Assembly: GCA_902771535.1 (NCBI GenBank)
Contig: CACXWU010000010.1
Span: forward strand, 45,439-109,438
Reading direction: 5' to 3'
Source: an uncultured Pseudomonadota bacterium
Lineage (GTDB): Bacteria; Pseudomonadota; Alphaproteobacteria; UBA3830
DNA: 64,000 nt
Shown piece after piece: positions 20,273 to 29,518 of the stretch; positions within the stretch are counted from its first letter, which is position 1, and each line of letters starts with the position of its first letter. The notes under the pieces are model-generated. The model was not told the DNA's origin. It worked only from the letters and a program-made list of their open reading frames with translations, and did not search any database. The translations under genes were made by a program, and so were the position numbers.

Positions 20273-20866
20273 ATGCGAAAGTTAGCGAATTTTTCACTGA
20301 TCGGATCAGCTTTTTTGTTAACAGCTTGCGATCCGGTGAGTTGGCTGGTTGGCGGTACAGTTGTTGCAGGTGCTGTCACGGTTCGTGATAAGGAAGGAAT
20401 TACTGGGCAGATTTCGGATACCTATTTGAAGGAAAAGATCAGACTGACTTTATTGAATAAAGACAAAGAGTTGTACGATAGGATCGAGTTAGCGGTCAAA
20501 CATGGGATAGTCGTTGTAATCGGAAGCTTCGATGATGAGTCTCAATGTGAAAGGGTTAAAGATATCATTGACACGGTTCAGGTTAAAGATGTTTATTACG
20601 AAACTAAGGTAGAGCCTCAAGCTAAAATCGGGACTTTTGCTGCTGATGCAGGAATTACTACTCGTATCGAGGCAAGCATGAAGAGTAACGGAAATGTGGC
20701 ATCCTTGAATTACGATACCACTACGGTTAATGGAGTGGTTTACATGTGTGGAACGGCAATGTCTGCATATGAAAGAGATGTCGTTTTGAATATTGCTCGC
20801 AGTACTTCCGGAGTAAAAAAGGTTGTATCATATATAAAAATAGCGAAACCTGAGGTGGAGGAATAG
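20273..20866 (+). CDS. BON-domain outer-membrane lipoprotein (DolP/OsmY-like)
   Basis: A lipoprotein signal ends in the lipobox L-L-T-A-C (Cys about residue 19), followed by a Gly/Val-rich segment and two tandem BON domains of about 65 residues each, the arrangement seen in E. coli DolP (YraP), which supports outer-membrane integrity. The in-frame start at 20228 is rejected because AGGAGG lies just before the ATG at 20273. It is about 198 residues and is followed within 5 bases by yifB. Localisation is inferred from the lipobox. Confidence 0.85.
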   Translation: MRKLANFSLIGSAFLLTACDPVSWLVGGTVVAGAVTVRDKEGITGQISDTYLKEKIRLTLLNKDKELYDRIELAVKHGIVVVIGSFDDESQCERVKDIIDTVQVKDVYYETKVEPQAKIGTFAADAGITTRIEASMKSNGNVASLNYDTTTVNGVVYMCGTAMSAYERDVVLNIARSTSGVKKVVSYIKIAKPEVEE

Positions 20867-20871
20867 TAACC

Positions 20872-22374
20872 TTGCACGCCAGCGTAAAGACAGTTGCATT
20901 TTTCGGAGTATCGGTAGCTGAAATTGATGTGCAGGTCCAAATTCTCAACGGTTTGCCTTCGTTTAACATTGTGGGTCTTCCGGACAAGGCAGTTGCGGAA
21001 TCTCGAGAAAGAATACGTGCCAGTTTGTTTGCAATGGGAATATCTTTCCCTCCGAAAAGAATAACTGTAAACTTGGCTCCCGCTGATGTCCAAAAGGAAG
21101 GAAGTCATTACGATTTACCTATTGCCTTGGCCTTGCTTGCGGCAATGGGAATTATTCCTCAAGAAGACGTTTCTAACGTAATTGCTATGGGAGAGTTGTC
21201 TCTTACAGGAGCTATTTCACGAGTTGTGGGCGTGCTTCCGGCTTCTGTTCATGCGAAGAAAACAGATCGAGTGTTGATTTGTCCGAAAGATTGTGCTCAA
21301 GAGGCTGCTTGGGTTAACGATGGTTTGGTTTTCGCGCCTGGAAGTTTGCTGGATCTGGTAAATCATTTTAAGGGAATTCAATTTTTACCGAAAATTGTTC
21401 CGAATCGAGATAAAGTCGATACCATGTCGGTTTCGAAGTGTGGATGTTTCAGCGAAATAAAAGGACAACTGCTCGCCAAAAGAGCGATGGAAGTTGCCGC
21501 GGTTGGTGGGCATAATCTTCTTATGCTGGGTCCTCCTGGAGTTGGAAAGTCCATGATGGCTTCAAGAATTGTTGGAATTTTACCTCCAATGACCGCAGAG
21601 GAGTCTTTGAAAGTTACGACCATATATAGTTTGGCGGGAAAAATGGACGGAAACGGTTTAATTTTACGAAGACCTTTCCGTGCTCCTCATCATTCAGCTT
21701 CTCTCGTAGCGATAGTCGGAGGCGGAAATAATGCTCGTCCGGGGGAAATTTCTTTAGCTCACAACGGAGTTCTGTTTTTGGATGAACTTCCGGAATTCTC
21801 GCGTTCGGCTTTGGAATCTCTGCGGCAGCCGTTGGAATCGGGGGAAATTACCATCGCACGAGCCAATAATCATGTGACCTATCCTGCGAAAATTCAGTTA
21901 ATTGCTGCGATGAATCCTTGTCGTTGCGGATATCTGGGCGTGGAAGGAAAAGAATGTTCGCGCGCTCCGAGGTGCGGAAGTGAGTATTTGCGGAAAATTT
22001 CAGGCCCGTTACTTGATCGTATCGATATCTACATAGACGTGCCGGAAGTGAGGGTTCAGGATTTTTATCAGGATAAGAGTCAATTGGAAACCAGCGACGT
22101 CATAAGGCAGCGAGTTATCCGGGCTCGAGAGATTCAATATCGGCGTTACGGTGCAAACAGAACCAATTCCGAAATCGAAGGAACAGAACTGGAGAAATAT
22201 TTATCGGATAAAGGGCGTAATTTGCTATATTCTTTTGTGGATAAGGCAAAAATTTCGGCTCGCGGATTTTATCGAGTGATAAAATTAGCTCGGACCTTAG
22301 CGGATATGTCAGCAGAGGATTCAATCGCAGAAAATCACGTGGCGGAAGCCTTGGGGTATCGAAGAATAATCTAA
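20872..22374 (+). CDS. YifB family Mg chelatase-like AAA ATPase (ComM-like)
   Basis: ComM/YifB proteins are AAA+ helicase-like ATPases; ComM promotes branch migration during transformation. The N-terminal LonC-like region has G-L-P-S-F-N-I-V-G-L-P-D-K-A-V-A-E-S-R-E, then Walker A G-P-P-G-V-G-K-S, Walker B F-L-D-E-L-P-E-F and a cysteine cluster in N-P-C-R-C-G-Y. 500 residues is the usual length. The start codon is TTG with GGAGG upstream; no ATG lies near the conserved N-terminus. Confidence 0.92.
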   Translation: MHASVKTVAFFGVSVAEIDVQVQILNGLPSFNIVGLPDKAVAESRERIRASLFAMGISFPPKRITVNLAPADVQKEGSHYDLPIALALLAAMGIIPQEDVSNVIAMGELSLTGAISRVVGVLPASVHAKKTDRVLICPKDCAQEAAWVNDGLVFAPGSLLDLVNHFKGIQFLPKIVPNRDKVDTMSVSKCGCFSEIKGQLLAKRAMEVAAVGGHNLLMLGPPGVGKSMMASRIVGILPPMTAEESLKVTTIYSLAGKMDGNGLILRRPFRAPHHSASLVAIVGGGNNARPGEISLAHNGVLFLDELPEFSRSALESLRQPLESGEITIARANNHVTYPAKIQLIAAMNPCRCGYLGVEGKECSRAPRCGSEYLRKISGPLLDRIDIYIDVPEVRVQDFYQDKSQLETSDVIRQRVIRAREIQYRRYGANRTNSEIEGTELEKYLSDKGRNLLYSFVDKAKISARGFYRVIKLARTLADMSAEDSIAENHVAEALGYRRII

Positions 22375-22411
22375 CTTCTATTAGTCGCATTATAAAATTT
22401 GTCAAATTTAA

Positions 22412-22440
22412 TTGATTTGTATAATTTTTTGCAATAGAAT
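22412..22440 (+). promoter_or_regulatory. promoter of the flotillin-like gene
   Basis: TTGATT-N17-TAGAAT, 35 bases before the ATG. An overlapping alternative (TTGTCA-N15-TATAAT) has poorer spacing. Confidence 0.5.
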
Positions 22441-22475
22441 TGTCTAGATTTTGATTCAGAGGGGAGGGTAAAATT

Positions 22476-23882
22476 ATGATTAATTGGATAATAGCTTGCA
22501 TTATAATTGCCGTATTTGTTTCGATATTTGTGATTGTTTTGTCTTTACGTAGAATAGTTCCTACGAATGAAGTTCATGTGGTTCGCTCCGGTTCGCAGAC
22601 TCATTGCTATGGCGCCACTGAAAATAATGAAGGTAATATTTATTATGAATTTCCTGCTTGGGTTCCTTTATTAGGTGTTTCTGTTACAAAGTTCGGAATA
22701 AATGTATTTGATTTGGATATTCCCGACTATGAAGCATATGACAAAGATCGTTTGCCGTTTGTCATAGACGTTAAATCGTTTTTCAGAATAAGCAGTCCGA
22801 TAGTTGCGTCTCAACGTGTATCGAGTCAAAAAGAACTTGAAAAGCAACTATTAGGCATCGTGCAGGGTGCTGCTCGTTCTATTCTTGCTAAGGAAGACCT
22901 CAACACAATAATGGGAGAGCGTAATAAATACGGTGAAATGTTCACAAAAGAAGTTACGGATCAGCTCATTGAATGGGGAGTTTCCGCTGTTAAAAATATA
23001 GAGTTGATGGATATAAGAGATTCTCATGGCTCCAATGTAATCGTGAATATCATGGCAAAGAAAAAATCTCAAATAGAGATGGAAAGCAGACAAACTGTCG
23101 CTGAAAATGCTAGAAAAGCCAATGAAGCAGAGATTCTGGCCCAAAAAGAGGTGGAATTGAAACAACAAGAAGCTAATAAAGCAGTTGGGTTAAGAAAGGC
23201 TGAAGTTTCGCAAGAAGTTGGTATTGCCGAAGAGCAGTCCAAACAAATGGTTCAAGAACAGGCTAAGATTACTACCGAAAAAGAAATGGCGGTAAGGAGA
23301 GTTCAAGAGGTGCAAGCTGCCGAAATACAAAAGCAGGCCAGTATTGTTAAAGCTGAAGGTGACAAAAATGTTGTTGAACTGAATGCGAAAGCTAACGTAG
23401 CCAAGAGTGAAGGTGAAAAGAAAGTTAAAGTTCTTGAAGCTGAAGCAAGAAAAGCTGAAGTGGAACTTAAAGCTGATGCCGATCTTAAGGCCGCCAAAAA
23501 TGAAGCTCAGGGAATTGAAGCAAAAGGTAGAGCACAAGCTGCGTCCAAAGAGCTTGATGAAAAAGCAAAAGTTGCGGGAGATATAGAGCTTTTTGATAAG
23601 GTTCAGAGCAATCCAGAATATCAGGAGTTTATGATAAATACAAAGCGCGTTGAAGCTCTGATGCAAGTTGGTATTGAACAAGCTAAGAACTTGGGAAATG
23701 CTGAGGTTAAAATTTATGCAACTTCCGAAACAGTTACTGGAGGTGTGTCCAAAGCAGCTAATACATTCAGTCCTTCAACCGGTTTTAATGTATCTAGTTT
23801 GTTGGATGCCTTTTCTTCGACTGATGCGGGCAAAAAAATAGCTCAAACTATAGCCAATGTCGTAGAGAAAAAAAGAGATTAA
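22476..23882 (+). CDS. flotillin-like SPFH-domain membrane protein
   Basis: Flotillins are scaffold proteins of membrane microdomains. One N-terminal transmembrane helix (residues 4-22) precedes an SPFH/band-7 domain (about 30-200), then a long Ala/Glu/Lys-rich coiled coil (about 200-370) with many K-A-E repeats and a Gly/Ser-containing C-terminus. Length 468 residues, like FloT/YqiK-type proteins. It is a single gene with its own promoter and a strong Shine-Dalgarno (GGGGAGGG). An NfeD-type partner, often linked to flotillins, is not adjacent. Confidence 0.88.
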   Translation: MINWIIACIIIAVFVSIFVIVLSLRRIVPTNEVHVVRSGSQTHCYGATENNEGNIYYEFPAWVPLLGVSVTKFGINVFDLDIPDYEAYDKDRLPFVIDVKSFFRISSPIVASQRVSSQKELEKQLLGIVQGAARSILAKEDLNTIMGERNKYGEMFTKEVTDQLIEWGVSAVKNIELMDIRDSHGSNVIVNIMAKKKSQIEMESRQTVAENARKANEAEILAQKEVELKQQEANKAVGLRKAEVSQEVGIAEEQSKQMVQEQAKITTEKEMAVRRVQEVQAAEIQKQASIVKAEGDKNVVELNAKANVAKSEGEKKVKVLEAEARKAEVELKADADLKAAKNEAQGIEAKGRAQAASKELDEKAKVAGDIELFDKVQSNPEYQEFMINTKRVEALMQVGIEQAKNLGNAEVKIYATSETVTGGVSKAANTFSPSTGFNVSSLLDAFSSTDAGKKIAQTIANVVEKKRD

Positions 23883-23889
23883 TTTCAAC

Positions 23890-23935
23890 GAAGGCGTAAG
23901 AGATGTTGTGTAAATTGTGATACTCTTTCGCCTTC
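23890..23935 (+). repeat. long hairpin after the flotillin gene
   Basis: GAAGGCG-T-AAGAG pairs with CTCTT-T-CGCCTTC (12 pairs, one T-T mismatch) across a 20-base loop, 8 bases after the flotillin stop. No T-run follows, so it is not a classical intrinsic terminator. It could be a 3' stabiliser or processing site. Confidence 0.5.
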
Positions 23936-24175
23936 AGGATATTTGATCTCTTAAATACATCGAACTAATGATGAGGTATATTTTTGTTGATTATTGCGTT
24001 TGCTTTAAACAACGGATTTGCTAAAAATGTCTCGTTGGAATGTAACTATTCTTATTTAAATTTACTTTATAATTTGCTATAAGGTAGGGAGGTAGTTGGT
24101 ATTCAGCTGCTGAGTGGTGTCGGATCGGGTGTTTAGGGTATACCTGGTTCGGTTTGATTAGAATTGGAGGATAAA

Positions 24176-24373
24176 GTGCCCAAGTTGAAAACAAAGAGTG
24201 CTGCGAAGAAAAGGTTTTCTTTCACAGCGAATGGTCATGTGACGTCTCAGCCTGCTTACAGGCGCCATCTTATGAAGAACAAATCTCAAAAGATGAAAAG
24301 ACAAACGCGAGGAACCATGGTTCTGAGTGAAAGCGATGCGAAGAGCGTTGTTAAGTATATGCCGTATAAGTAG
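24176..24373 (+). CDS. rpmI: 50S ribosomal protein L35
   Basis: Small basic ribosomal protein starting [13 protein letters not shown]. The start is GTG at 24176, five bases after GGAGG; the frame is open a little further upstream (TTG 24164) but that would add four non-family residues. 65 residues is standard. rplT follows after 11 bases, the universal L35-L20 pair. infC, often upstream, is not here. A leader of roughly 90 bases may separate an upstream promoter (TATAAT at 24068) from the gene. Confidence 0.96.
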   Translation: MPKLKTKSAAKKRFSFTANGHVTSQPAYRRHLMKNKSQKMKRQTRGTMVLSESDAKSVVKYMPYK

Positions 24374-24384
24374 GGAGATAAAAT

Positions 24385-24741
24385 ATGTCACGAGTTAAAA
24401 GAGGTTTGACCGCACACGCCAGACACAGGAAGGTTATAAATCTTTCGAAAGGATTCGTCGGGCGTTCCAAGAATTGTTTTCGTTCCGCTATCGAAAGATT
24501 AGAGAAGTCTATGCAGTATGCCTATAGAGACAGGCGTACTAAGAAGAGAGATTTTCGCAGACTTTGGATAGTAAGAATTAACGCGGCAGTCAGAGAGCAC
24601 GGTTTGAAGTATTCTCAGTTTGTCTGCGGATTGTCGAAGGCGAATATTGCTATCGACAGAAAGGTTCTGTCTGAGTTAGCGATTAATGATAAAGCGGCTT
24701 TCAAAGAAATCGTGAATAAAGTAAAAGCGGTTTTGTCGTAA
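24385..24741 (+). CDS. rplT: 50S ribosomal protein L20
   Basis: rRNA-binding protein needed for 50S assembly. It begins [16 protein letters not shown] and carries the basic N-terminal helix typical of L20; 118 residues. Directly downstream of rpmI with a GGGAG ribosome binding site. Confidence 0.97.
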   Translation: MSRVKRGLTAHARHRKVINLSKGFVGRSKNCFRSAIERLEKSMQYAYRDRRTKKRDFRRLWIVRINAAVREHGLKYSQFVCGLSKANIAIDRKVLSELAINDKAAFKEIVNKVKAVLS

Positions 24742-24784
24742 AAGTCGTATCGTAAAATCGTAAAACGAAAAGGAGGTAGGTGTT

Positions 24785-25210
24785 ATGAGTGGTAAGATTT
24801 GTGAGTTGCCGAAGGGGTATGTCCCAAGCGCGGATGAGGAGTTTATGAATGACTTTCAGCGCGAGTATTTTAGGCGAAAGCTTGAAAGTTGGAAAGACGA
24901 GCTTCTTCACGAGAGCGATTTGGCTTTGCAATCCTTGAAAGAAGAAAAGGAAATTTGCACGGATATTGCTGATCGAGCATCTACCGAAACCACTTTAGGC
25001 TATGAGCTGAGGTCTAAGGAGAGAGCGAGAAAGTTGATCTCTAAGATAGACGATGCTTTGGCGAAAATAAAAGATGGGACTTACGGATATTGTGAGGATA
25101 CGGGCGAGCCTATCGATTTGAGAAGGTTGGAGGCAAGGCCTACTGCGACGCTGAGTATTCAAGCTCAGGAACGTCACGAAAAGATGGAAAAAACTCAAAA
25201 AGATGATTGA
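24785..25210 (+). CDS. dksA: RNA polymerase-binding transcription factor DksA
   Basis: Secondary-channel regulator of RNA polymerase acting with ppGpp. Coiled-coil region from about residue 15 to 95, then a globular end with Y-G-Y-C-E-D-T-G-E-P-I and A-R-P-T-A-T-L-S-I-Q-A-Q-E. Only the first zinc-finger cysteine is kept, which is normal for alphaproteobacterial DksA. 141 residues; strong AGGAGG. The stop overlaps the lepB start by 8 bases, so dksA-lepB-rnc-era-recO-pntA looks like one transcript. Confidence 0.94.
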   Translation: MSGKICELPKGYVPSADEEFMNDFQREYFRRKLESWKDELLHESDLALQSLKEEKEICTDIADRASTETTLGYELRSKERARKLISKIDDALAKIKDGTYGYCEDTGEPIDLRRLEARPTATLSIQAQERHEKMEKTQKDD

Positions 25211-26042
25211 AATAGATTTTTCTGATATAAAGGCTTATTTGGGGAGGGCTTTTTCCCAAAAAAAGGAAATGACTCCGGAAGAAAAGAGGGAGAAGTTTAA
25301 GTCTGATCTCAGGTTTTGTGCGTGGTTTACCGTAATTTTTTTATTGTTTAGATTTTTTGTTTACGATTGGTACATTGTGCCGTCGTGTTCGATGGTGCCG
25401 ACTCTTTTGATTGGAGATATGCCTTTTGTTGAGAAATTCGCTTACGGAATCAGCAAGCACAGCATTTGGTTTAGTCCAAATTTGTTTTCTGGACGCTATT
25501 TTTTCAGAAATAATGTGAAACGTGGCGATGTTATTGTTTTTAAGCATCCTCATGATATGCTTAATCCCGCAAATGATGATTTGAATCTTATAAAAAGGGT
25601 TATAGCCCTTCCGGGCGACAGAGTTAGCGTCGAGAACGGAGTGATTTCAGTTAACGGAGTTAAGGCTGAGCTTAAGTATAAGGAAGAGGTGAATTATTAC
25701 GATTATTCGGAGGGAAAGACTTACACAATTCAGAGATATGAGGAGAAGTTGCCGTTGTCTGATGCGCCGGTGCATACAGTTGGATATATCGAGGAGATGA
25801 GATTCTCAAAAGCAAACAATTTCAGAGAAGTTACTGTTCCTGAGGGGCATTACTTCGTTATGGGAGATAACAGGGATATCTCTAAAGACTCCAGATGCGG
25901 ATTGGGCTTTATTCCCGAGGAAAACCTTATGGGACGAGCGATTTTTAAAGTATATTCAATTGATAAAGGTGTGAAACTTTGGGAATTTTGGAGATGGTTC
26001 CAGAATATCAGATACGATCGCCTTCTGAAGAGTATTGATTGA
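25203..26042 (+). CDS. lepB: signal peptidase I
   Basis: Membrane-bound serine protease that removes Sec and Tat signal peptides on the periplasmic side. One transmembrane helix (about residues 37-53) is followed by catalytic Ser63 in S-M-V-P-T and Lys131 in L-I-K-R-V-I-A-L-P-G-D, then G-D-N-R-D-I-S-K-D-S-R (box E). 279 residues. The ATG lies inside the end of dksA. It presumably matures the several exported proteins in this window. Confidence 0.96.
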   Translation: MIEIDFSDIKAYLGRAFSQKKEMTPEEKREKFKSDLRFCAWFTVIFLLFRFFVYDWYIVPSCSMVPTLLIGDMPFVEKFAYGISKHSIWFSPNLFSGRYFFRNNVKRGDVIVFKHPHDMLNPANDDLNLIKRVIALPGDRVSVENGVISVNGVKAELKYKEEVNYYDYSEGKTYTIQRYEEKLPLSDAPVHTVGYIEEMRFSKANNFREVTVPEGHYFVMGDNRDISKDSRCGLGFIPEENLMGRAIFKVYSIDKGVKLWEFWRWFQNIRYDRLLKSID

Positions 26043-26049
26043 TAGATTA

Positions 26050-26724
26050 ATGGAAAAATTATCAGAATTAGAAAAAATCATCGGCTACGAATTTAGAAAT
26101 AAAGAGAATGTCTCCGTTGCGATGGTGCATCCGGGAACCAATAAATTCGACAGAAATTTTGCAAAACATTTTGAGAGATTGGAGTTTTTGGGCGATAGGG
26201 TTTTAGGATTATCTTTGGCTCATTTGATTTTCTCGAAATTTAAAAAAGAGAGCGAGGGAGATTTGGCGGTCAGGATGTCCGTTCTCGCAGGGACGGATTT
26301 TTTAATAGATCTTGCAAAAAAAACAAGATTGATCGAGTGTTTTTCCTATCCGAAAGACCTTTTTGTTTCGAAAAACAAGAATTCGTCATCGATTGCCGAT
26401 ATGATGGAAGCGGTTTTGGGATCGGTGTTTTTGGATTCAGGATTTCCTGAAGCGAGAGAAGTTGTTACTCGTCTGTGGGGTGATGATTTGGACAAAGTTA
26501 TTTATAAGAAGAAAGACTCAAAAACAAGGTTACAGGAAATTGTTCAGGGTAAGTCGGAAGAATTGCCATTTTATCGTTTGGTGAAGATGAGCGGGGAGGC
26601 TCATGATCCTGTTTTCGAAATGGAAGTTTCGGCTTGTGGAGAAGTTGCTTCGGGGTTTGGGAATTCAAAGAAAAATGCCGAGCATGATGCGGCGAAAAAA
26701 TTGATAGAAAAATTAAGTAAATAG
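26050..26724 (+). CDS. rnc: ribonuclease III
   Basis: Double-strand-specific endoribonuclease for rRNA processing. The signature F-E-R-L-E-F-L-G-D-R-V-L-G-L and the second metal-site region D-M-M-E-A-V-L-G are intact; a C-terminal dsRNA-binding domain ends K-N-A-E-H-D-A-A-K-K-L. I use the ATG at 26050 (M-E-K-L-S-E-L-E) rather than the upstream in-frame TTG at 26035. About 224 residues; classic lepB-rnc-era order. Confidence 0.96.
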   Translation: MEKLSELEKIIGYEFRNKENVSVAMVHPGTNKFDRNFAKHFERLEFLGDRVLGLSLAHLIFSKFKKESEGDLAVRMSVLAGTDFLIDLAKKTRLIECFSYPKDLFVSKNKNSSSIADMMEAVLGSVFLDSGFPEAREVVTRLWGDDLDKVIYKKKDSKTRLQEIVQGKSEELPFYRLVKMSGEAHDPVFEMEVSACGEVASGFGNSKKNAEHDAAKKLIEKLSK

Positions 26725-26737
26725 ATTTCTGAGAGAT

Positions 26738-27625
26738 ATGATGTCTGCTAAGGAAAATTTTGATAATTCAGTTAAGGTTGATCAGAAAAGATGTGGTTTT
26801 GTTGCGGTTTTGGGAGAAACCAATGCCGGAAAGTCCACGTTGGTAAACAAATTGGTGGGGCAGAAGGTTTCGATTGTTTCGAGAAAAGTTCAGACCACAT
26901 TGAGTCGAATTTTGGGAATAGCAATCAGCGGAAACAGTCAGGTGATTTTAATAGATACTCCTGGGTTTATTTCGGATTTCAAATCGTCAGATTATAGATC
27001 GGATATTCTCGAAAAAACAGCTTGGGATGCTTTCCGCGAAACCGATGACGTGCTGTTTGTAGTGGATGCCCATAAGAAGGATTTTGCGAAAAGTGTAGCA
27101 TTACTTCAAAAGATCGATAAAAAGAAAAAAGTTTCATTGGTTTTGAACAAAGTCGATCTGATCATGAAAGAAAAACTCTTGGGAATCGCGAGCGAATTTG
27201 CGAAGATTCGTGATTTCGAGAATGTTTTTATGGTTTCGAGTTTGAACGGCGACGGTGTTGAAGATATCGATAAATATTTGGCGAAAATTGTTCCCGAAGG
27301 TGAGTGGCTGTTCCCGGAGGATGAAATCACTGATTCGTCTTTTGAAAAATTTACTTCGGAGATCACTCGGGAGCACCTTTATCATAGAATTCATCAAGAA
27401 ATTCCTTACAGATGCCGAATTGTTACGGAAAATTATCGCAACGAGTCGGACGGATCAGTCAGGATTGCTCAAAATATCGTCGTGAAAAGCAACGCACATA
27501 AGGTGATTTTGCTCGGACATAAAGGAAGCAAAATTCGCGCGATTGGTTTGGCTGCGCGTCGAGAGTTGTCGGAGCTACTCGGGCGAGAAGTTCATTTGTT
27601 TTTGAATGTTGTTGTGGAAAAATAG
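26738..27625 (+). CDS. era: GTPase Era
   Basis: 16S rRNA-binding GTPase for 30S maturation. G1 reads G-E-T-N-A-G-K-S-T, G3 D-T-P-G, G4 N-K-V-D, and a C-terminal KH domain has G-H-K-G-S-K-I-R-A-I-G. 295 residues, normal. Two adjacent ATG codons (26738, 26741) are equally possible starts. It sits between rnc and recO with short gaps. Confidence 0.95.
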   Translation: MMSAKENFDNSVKVDQKRCGFVAVLGETNAGKSTLVNKLVGQKVSIVSRKVQTTLSRILGIAISGNSQVILIDTPGFISDFKSSDYRSDILEKTAWDAFRETDDVLFVVDAHKKDFAKSVALLQKIDKKKKVSLVLNKVDLIMKEKLLGIASEFAKIRDFENVFMVSSLNGDGVEDIDKYLAKIVPEGEWLFPEDEITDSSFEKFTSEITREHLYHRIHQEIPYRCRIVTENYRNESDGSVRIAQNIVVKSNAHKVILLGHKGSKIRAIGLAARRELSELLGREVHLFLNVVVEK

Positions 27626-27628
27626 AGA

Positions 27629-28360
27629 ATGCAATGGCAAGAGCAAAGTATCATTTTATCTTCTAAGCCTTTTAGTGAGAATTGTCGGTTGGTTAGTGTT
27701 TTCAATCGATCCATGGGAAAGACTTCGGGGCTGGTGAAGGGAACGAAATCCGTTATCCATGTCGGAGATATAAGTGATGTTACGTGGAAAGGACGTAATG
27801 CTGATCAGCTTGGAACTTTCAAAATCGAGACAGTTTTTTCGCCATTTTCATTTGTTTTTGAAAATCCGTTGGAAATCCTCGCCATAGACAGTGTTTGTAC
27901 TTTGTGCAGCAACGGATTACCGGATCGCGCCCCTCACGGAAAATTATTTGATTCGGTGAAGCGATTCTTACTTGAGTTAGTCCATAAAGATTGGCTTTTG
28001 AATTATGTTCTTTTCGAGAAAATGTTTTTGTCTGAGGTTGGAGTAGGTTTGAATCTGTCACAGTGTGCTGTTACGGGAAAAAAAGACGGGTTGTTTTACG
28101 TATCGCCCAGGACAGGCAAAGCGGTTATAAAAGAAGTTGGTGAAAAATATAAAGACAAACTGTTTGTATTACCGAAATTCTTATTAGATGCGGATGAAGA
28201 GCCGTCGAGTGAGGATATTTTGATGGCTTTGAAGATAACTCAGCATTTTTTAAAAATTTATTTTTGTGGTATAAGCAGTAGGGAATTGCCAATGTCCAGA
28301 GAATATCTCGTACAAGGGCTGTTAAAGGGAGATAAAGATGAAACTCAGTACTATAATTAA
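27629..28360 (+). CDS. recO: DNA repair protein RecO
   Basis: RecO loads RecA onto SSB-coated ssDNA. The N-terminal OB fold (W-Q-E-Q-S-I-I-L-S-S-K-P-F-S-E, G-K-T-S-G-L-V-K-G) is followed by a helical domain with C-A-V-T-G near residue 147. 243 residues. Three bases after era; its last 23 bases overlap the start of pntA. Confidence 0.9.
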   Translation: MQWQEQSIILSSKPFSENCRLVSVFNRSMGKTSGLVKGTKSVIHVGDISDVTWKGRNADQLGTFKIETVFSPFSFVFENPLEILAIDSVCTLCSNGLPDRAPHGKLFDSVKRFLLELVHKDWLLNYVLFEKMFLSEVGVGLNLSQCAVTGKKDGLFYVSPRTGKAVIKEVGEKYKDKLFVLPKFLLDADEEPSSEDILMALKITQHFLKIYFCGISSRELPMSREYLVQGLLKGDKDETQYYN

Positions 28361-29396
28361 TCCGAACGAAAAAAGAGTCGCGATTACTCCAGAAGTCACT
28401 GCAAAATACGTTAAGTTGGGTTTCGAAGTTGAGTTGCCGAAAGGAGCAGGGGAGTCTGCAGGGTTCTCTGACTCAGAATATGAAGCTGCTGGCGCAACAA
28501 TTAGTGATGGAGTAATTAAGGATGTTTCACTGTATCTATGTGTTCGTCCTGTTTTGTCGGAAAATATGGAGCTGAGTAAAGGGAGCTATTTAATTGCTAT
28601 GCTGTCACCGTTTCAAAATGCAGAAGTTTTGAAGAAATTGCATTTGAATGGGATTAATCCGTGTGCGTTAGAAAAGATTCCGAGAATTACTCGTGCGCAG
28701 TCGATGGACATACTTTCATCTCAAGCAAACATCGCAGGATATCGCGCTGTTATCGAAGCAATGTCTGAGTATTGTCGAGTCATTCCATTAATGATGACCG
28801 CGGCGGGAACGATTCGTCCGGCGAAAGTACTTATCATAGGTGCAGGTGTTGCTGGGCTTCAGGCAATTGCTACGGCAAAGCGTATGGGAGCGCGTGTCCG
28901 AGCTTTTGATGTCAGAAGAGCGGCAAAAGAACAGGTGGAAAGCCTCGGAGCAACCTTTGTTGATGTCGATTCTGACGAAAATGGAGAAACTGTCGGCGGT
29001 TATGCTCGCGAGATGTCGGAAGATTACAAAAAAAAGCAGGCAGAAAAGTTGGCTGAGGCTTTGAAAACATCAGATATAGTGATTTCTACAGCACAAATTC
29101 AAGGAAAACCTGCGCCGAGATTGATTACAAAAGAAATGGTCGACAGCATGATGCCAGGATCGGTGATTGTGGATATGGCGACAGAAACCGGTGGCAACTG
29201 TGAGGTCTCCAAAAAGGATGAAAAGATAGTTGTAAACGGCGTTACCGTTATCGGATACACAGATATTGCCGCGCGCGTAGCCTATGATTCCAGCCAGCTG
29301 TTTGCACGAAACGTGTTTAATTTTGTATCACTGATGCTTAAAGACAACAAAATAGACACATCCGATGAAATAATCCAAGCGACTATGATAAAGTGA
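28338..29396 (+). CDS. pntA: NAD(P) transhydrogenase alpha subunit, NAD-binding part (PntAA-like)
   Basis: The soluble NAD(H)-binding domain I of proton-translocating transhydrogenase. The N-terminus has N-E-K-R-V-A-I-T-P-E, and the Rossmann motif is V-L-I-I-G-A-G-V-A-G-L-Q-A, followed by G-A-R-V-R-A-F-D-V-R. 352 residues, without the C-terminal membrane helices, so this is the split alpha-1 form. Alanine dehydrogenase is related, but the Q-A-I-A-T-A-K and D-V-R-R-A-A-K-E-Q features favour PntA. The membrane subunits do not follow; metG does. Confidence 0.88.
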   Translation: MKLSTIINPNEKRVAITPEVTAKYVKLGFEVELPKGAGESAGFSDSEYEAAGATISDGVIKDVSLYLCVRPVLSENMELSKGSYLIAMLSPFQNAEVLKKLHLNGINPCALEKIPRITRAQSMDILSSQANIAGYRAVIEAMSEYCRVIPLMMTAAGTIRPAKVLIIGAGVAGLQAIATAKRMGARVRAFDVRRAAKEQVESLGATFVDVDSDENGETVGGYAREMSEDYKKKQAEKLAEALKTSDIVISTAQIQGKPAPRLITKEMVDSMMPGSVIVDMATETGGNCEVSKKDEKIVVNGVTVIGYTDIAARVAYDSSQLFARNVFNFVSLMLKDNKIDTSDEIIQATMIK

Positions 29397-29518
29397 GTTA
29401 TGATTTCTGAGATATAATTTCGCATTTGTCGTTTTCGAATAATTTTTTCGAGGTCCATTCAGTTTTCGTTATGAATGTGATAATAAAAGATTGTTCCTTT
29501 CAGATTTAGGAGGTAAGA

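Noticed and set aside
25071..25170. DksA with only one zinc-finger cysteine
   Set aside because: This is the normal state of alphaproteobacterial DksA, not a loss.
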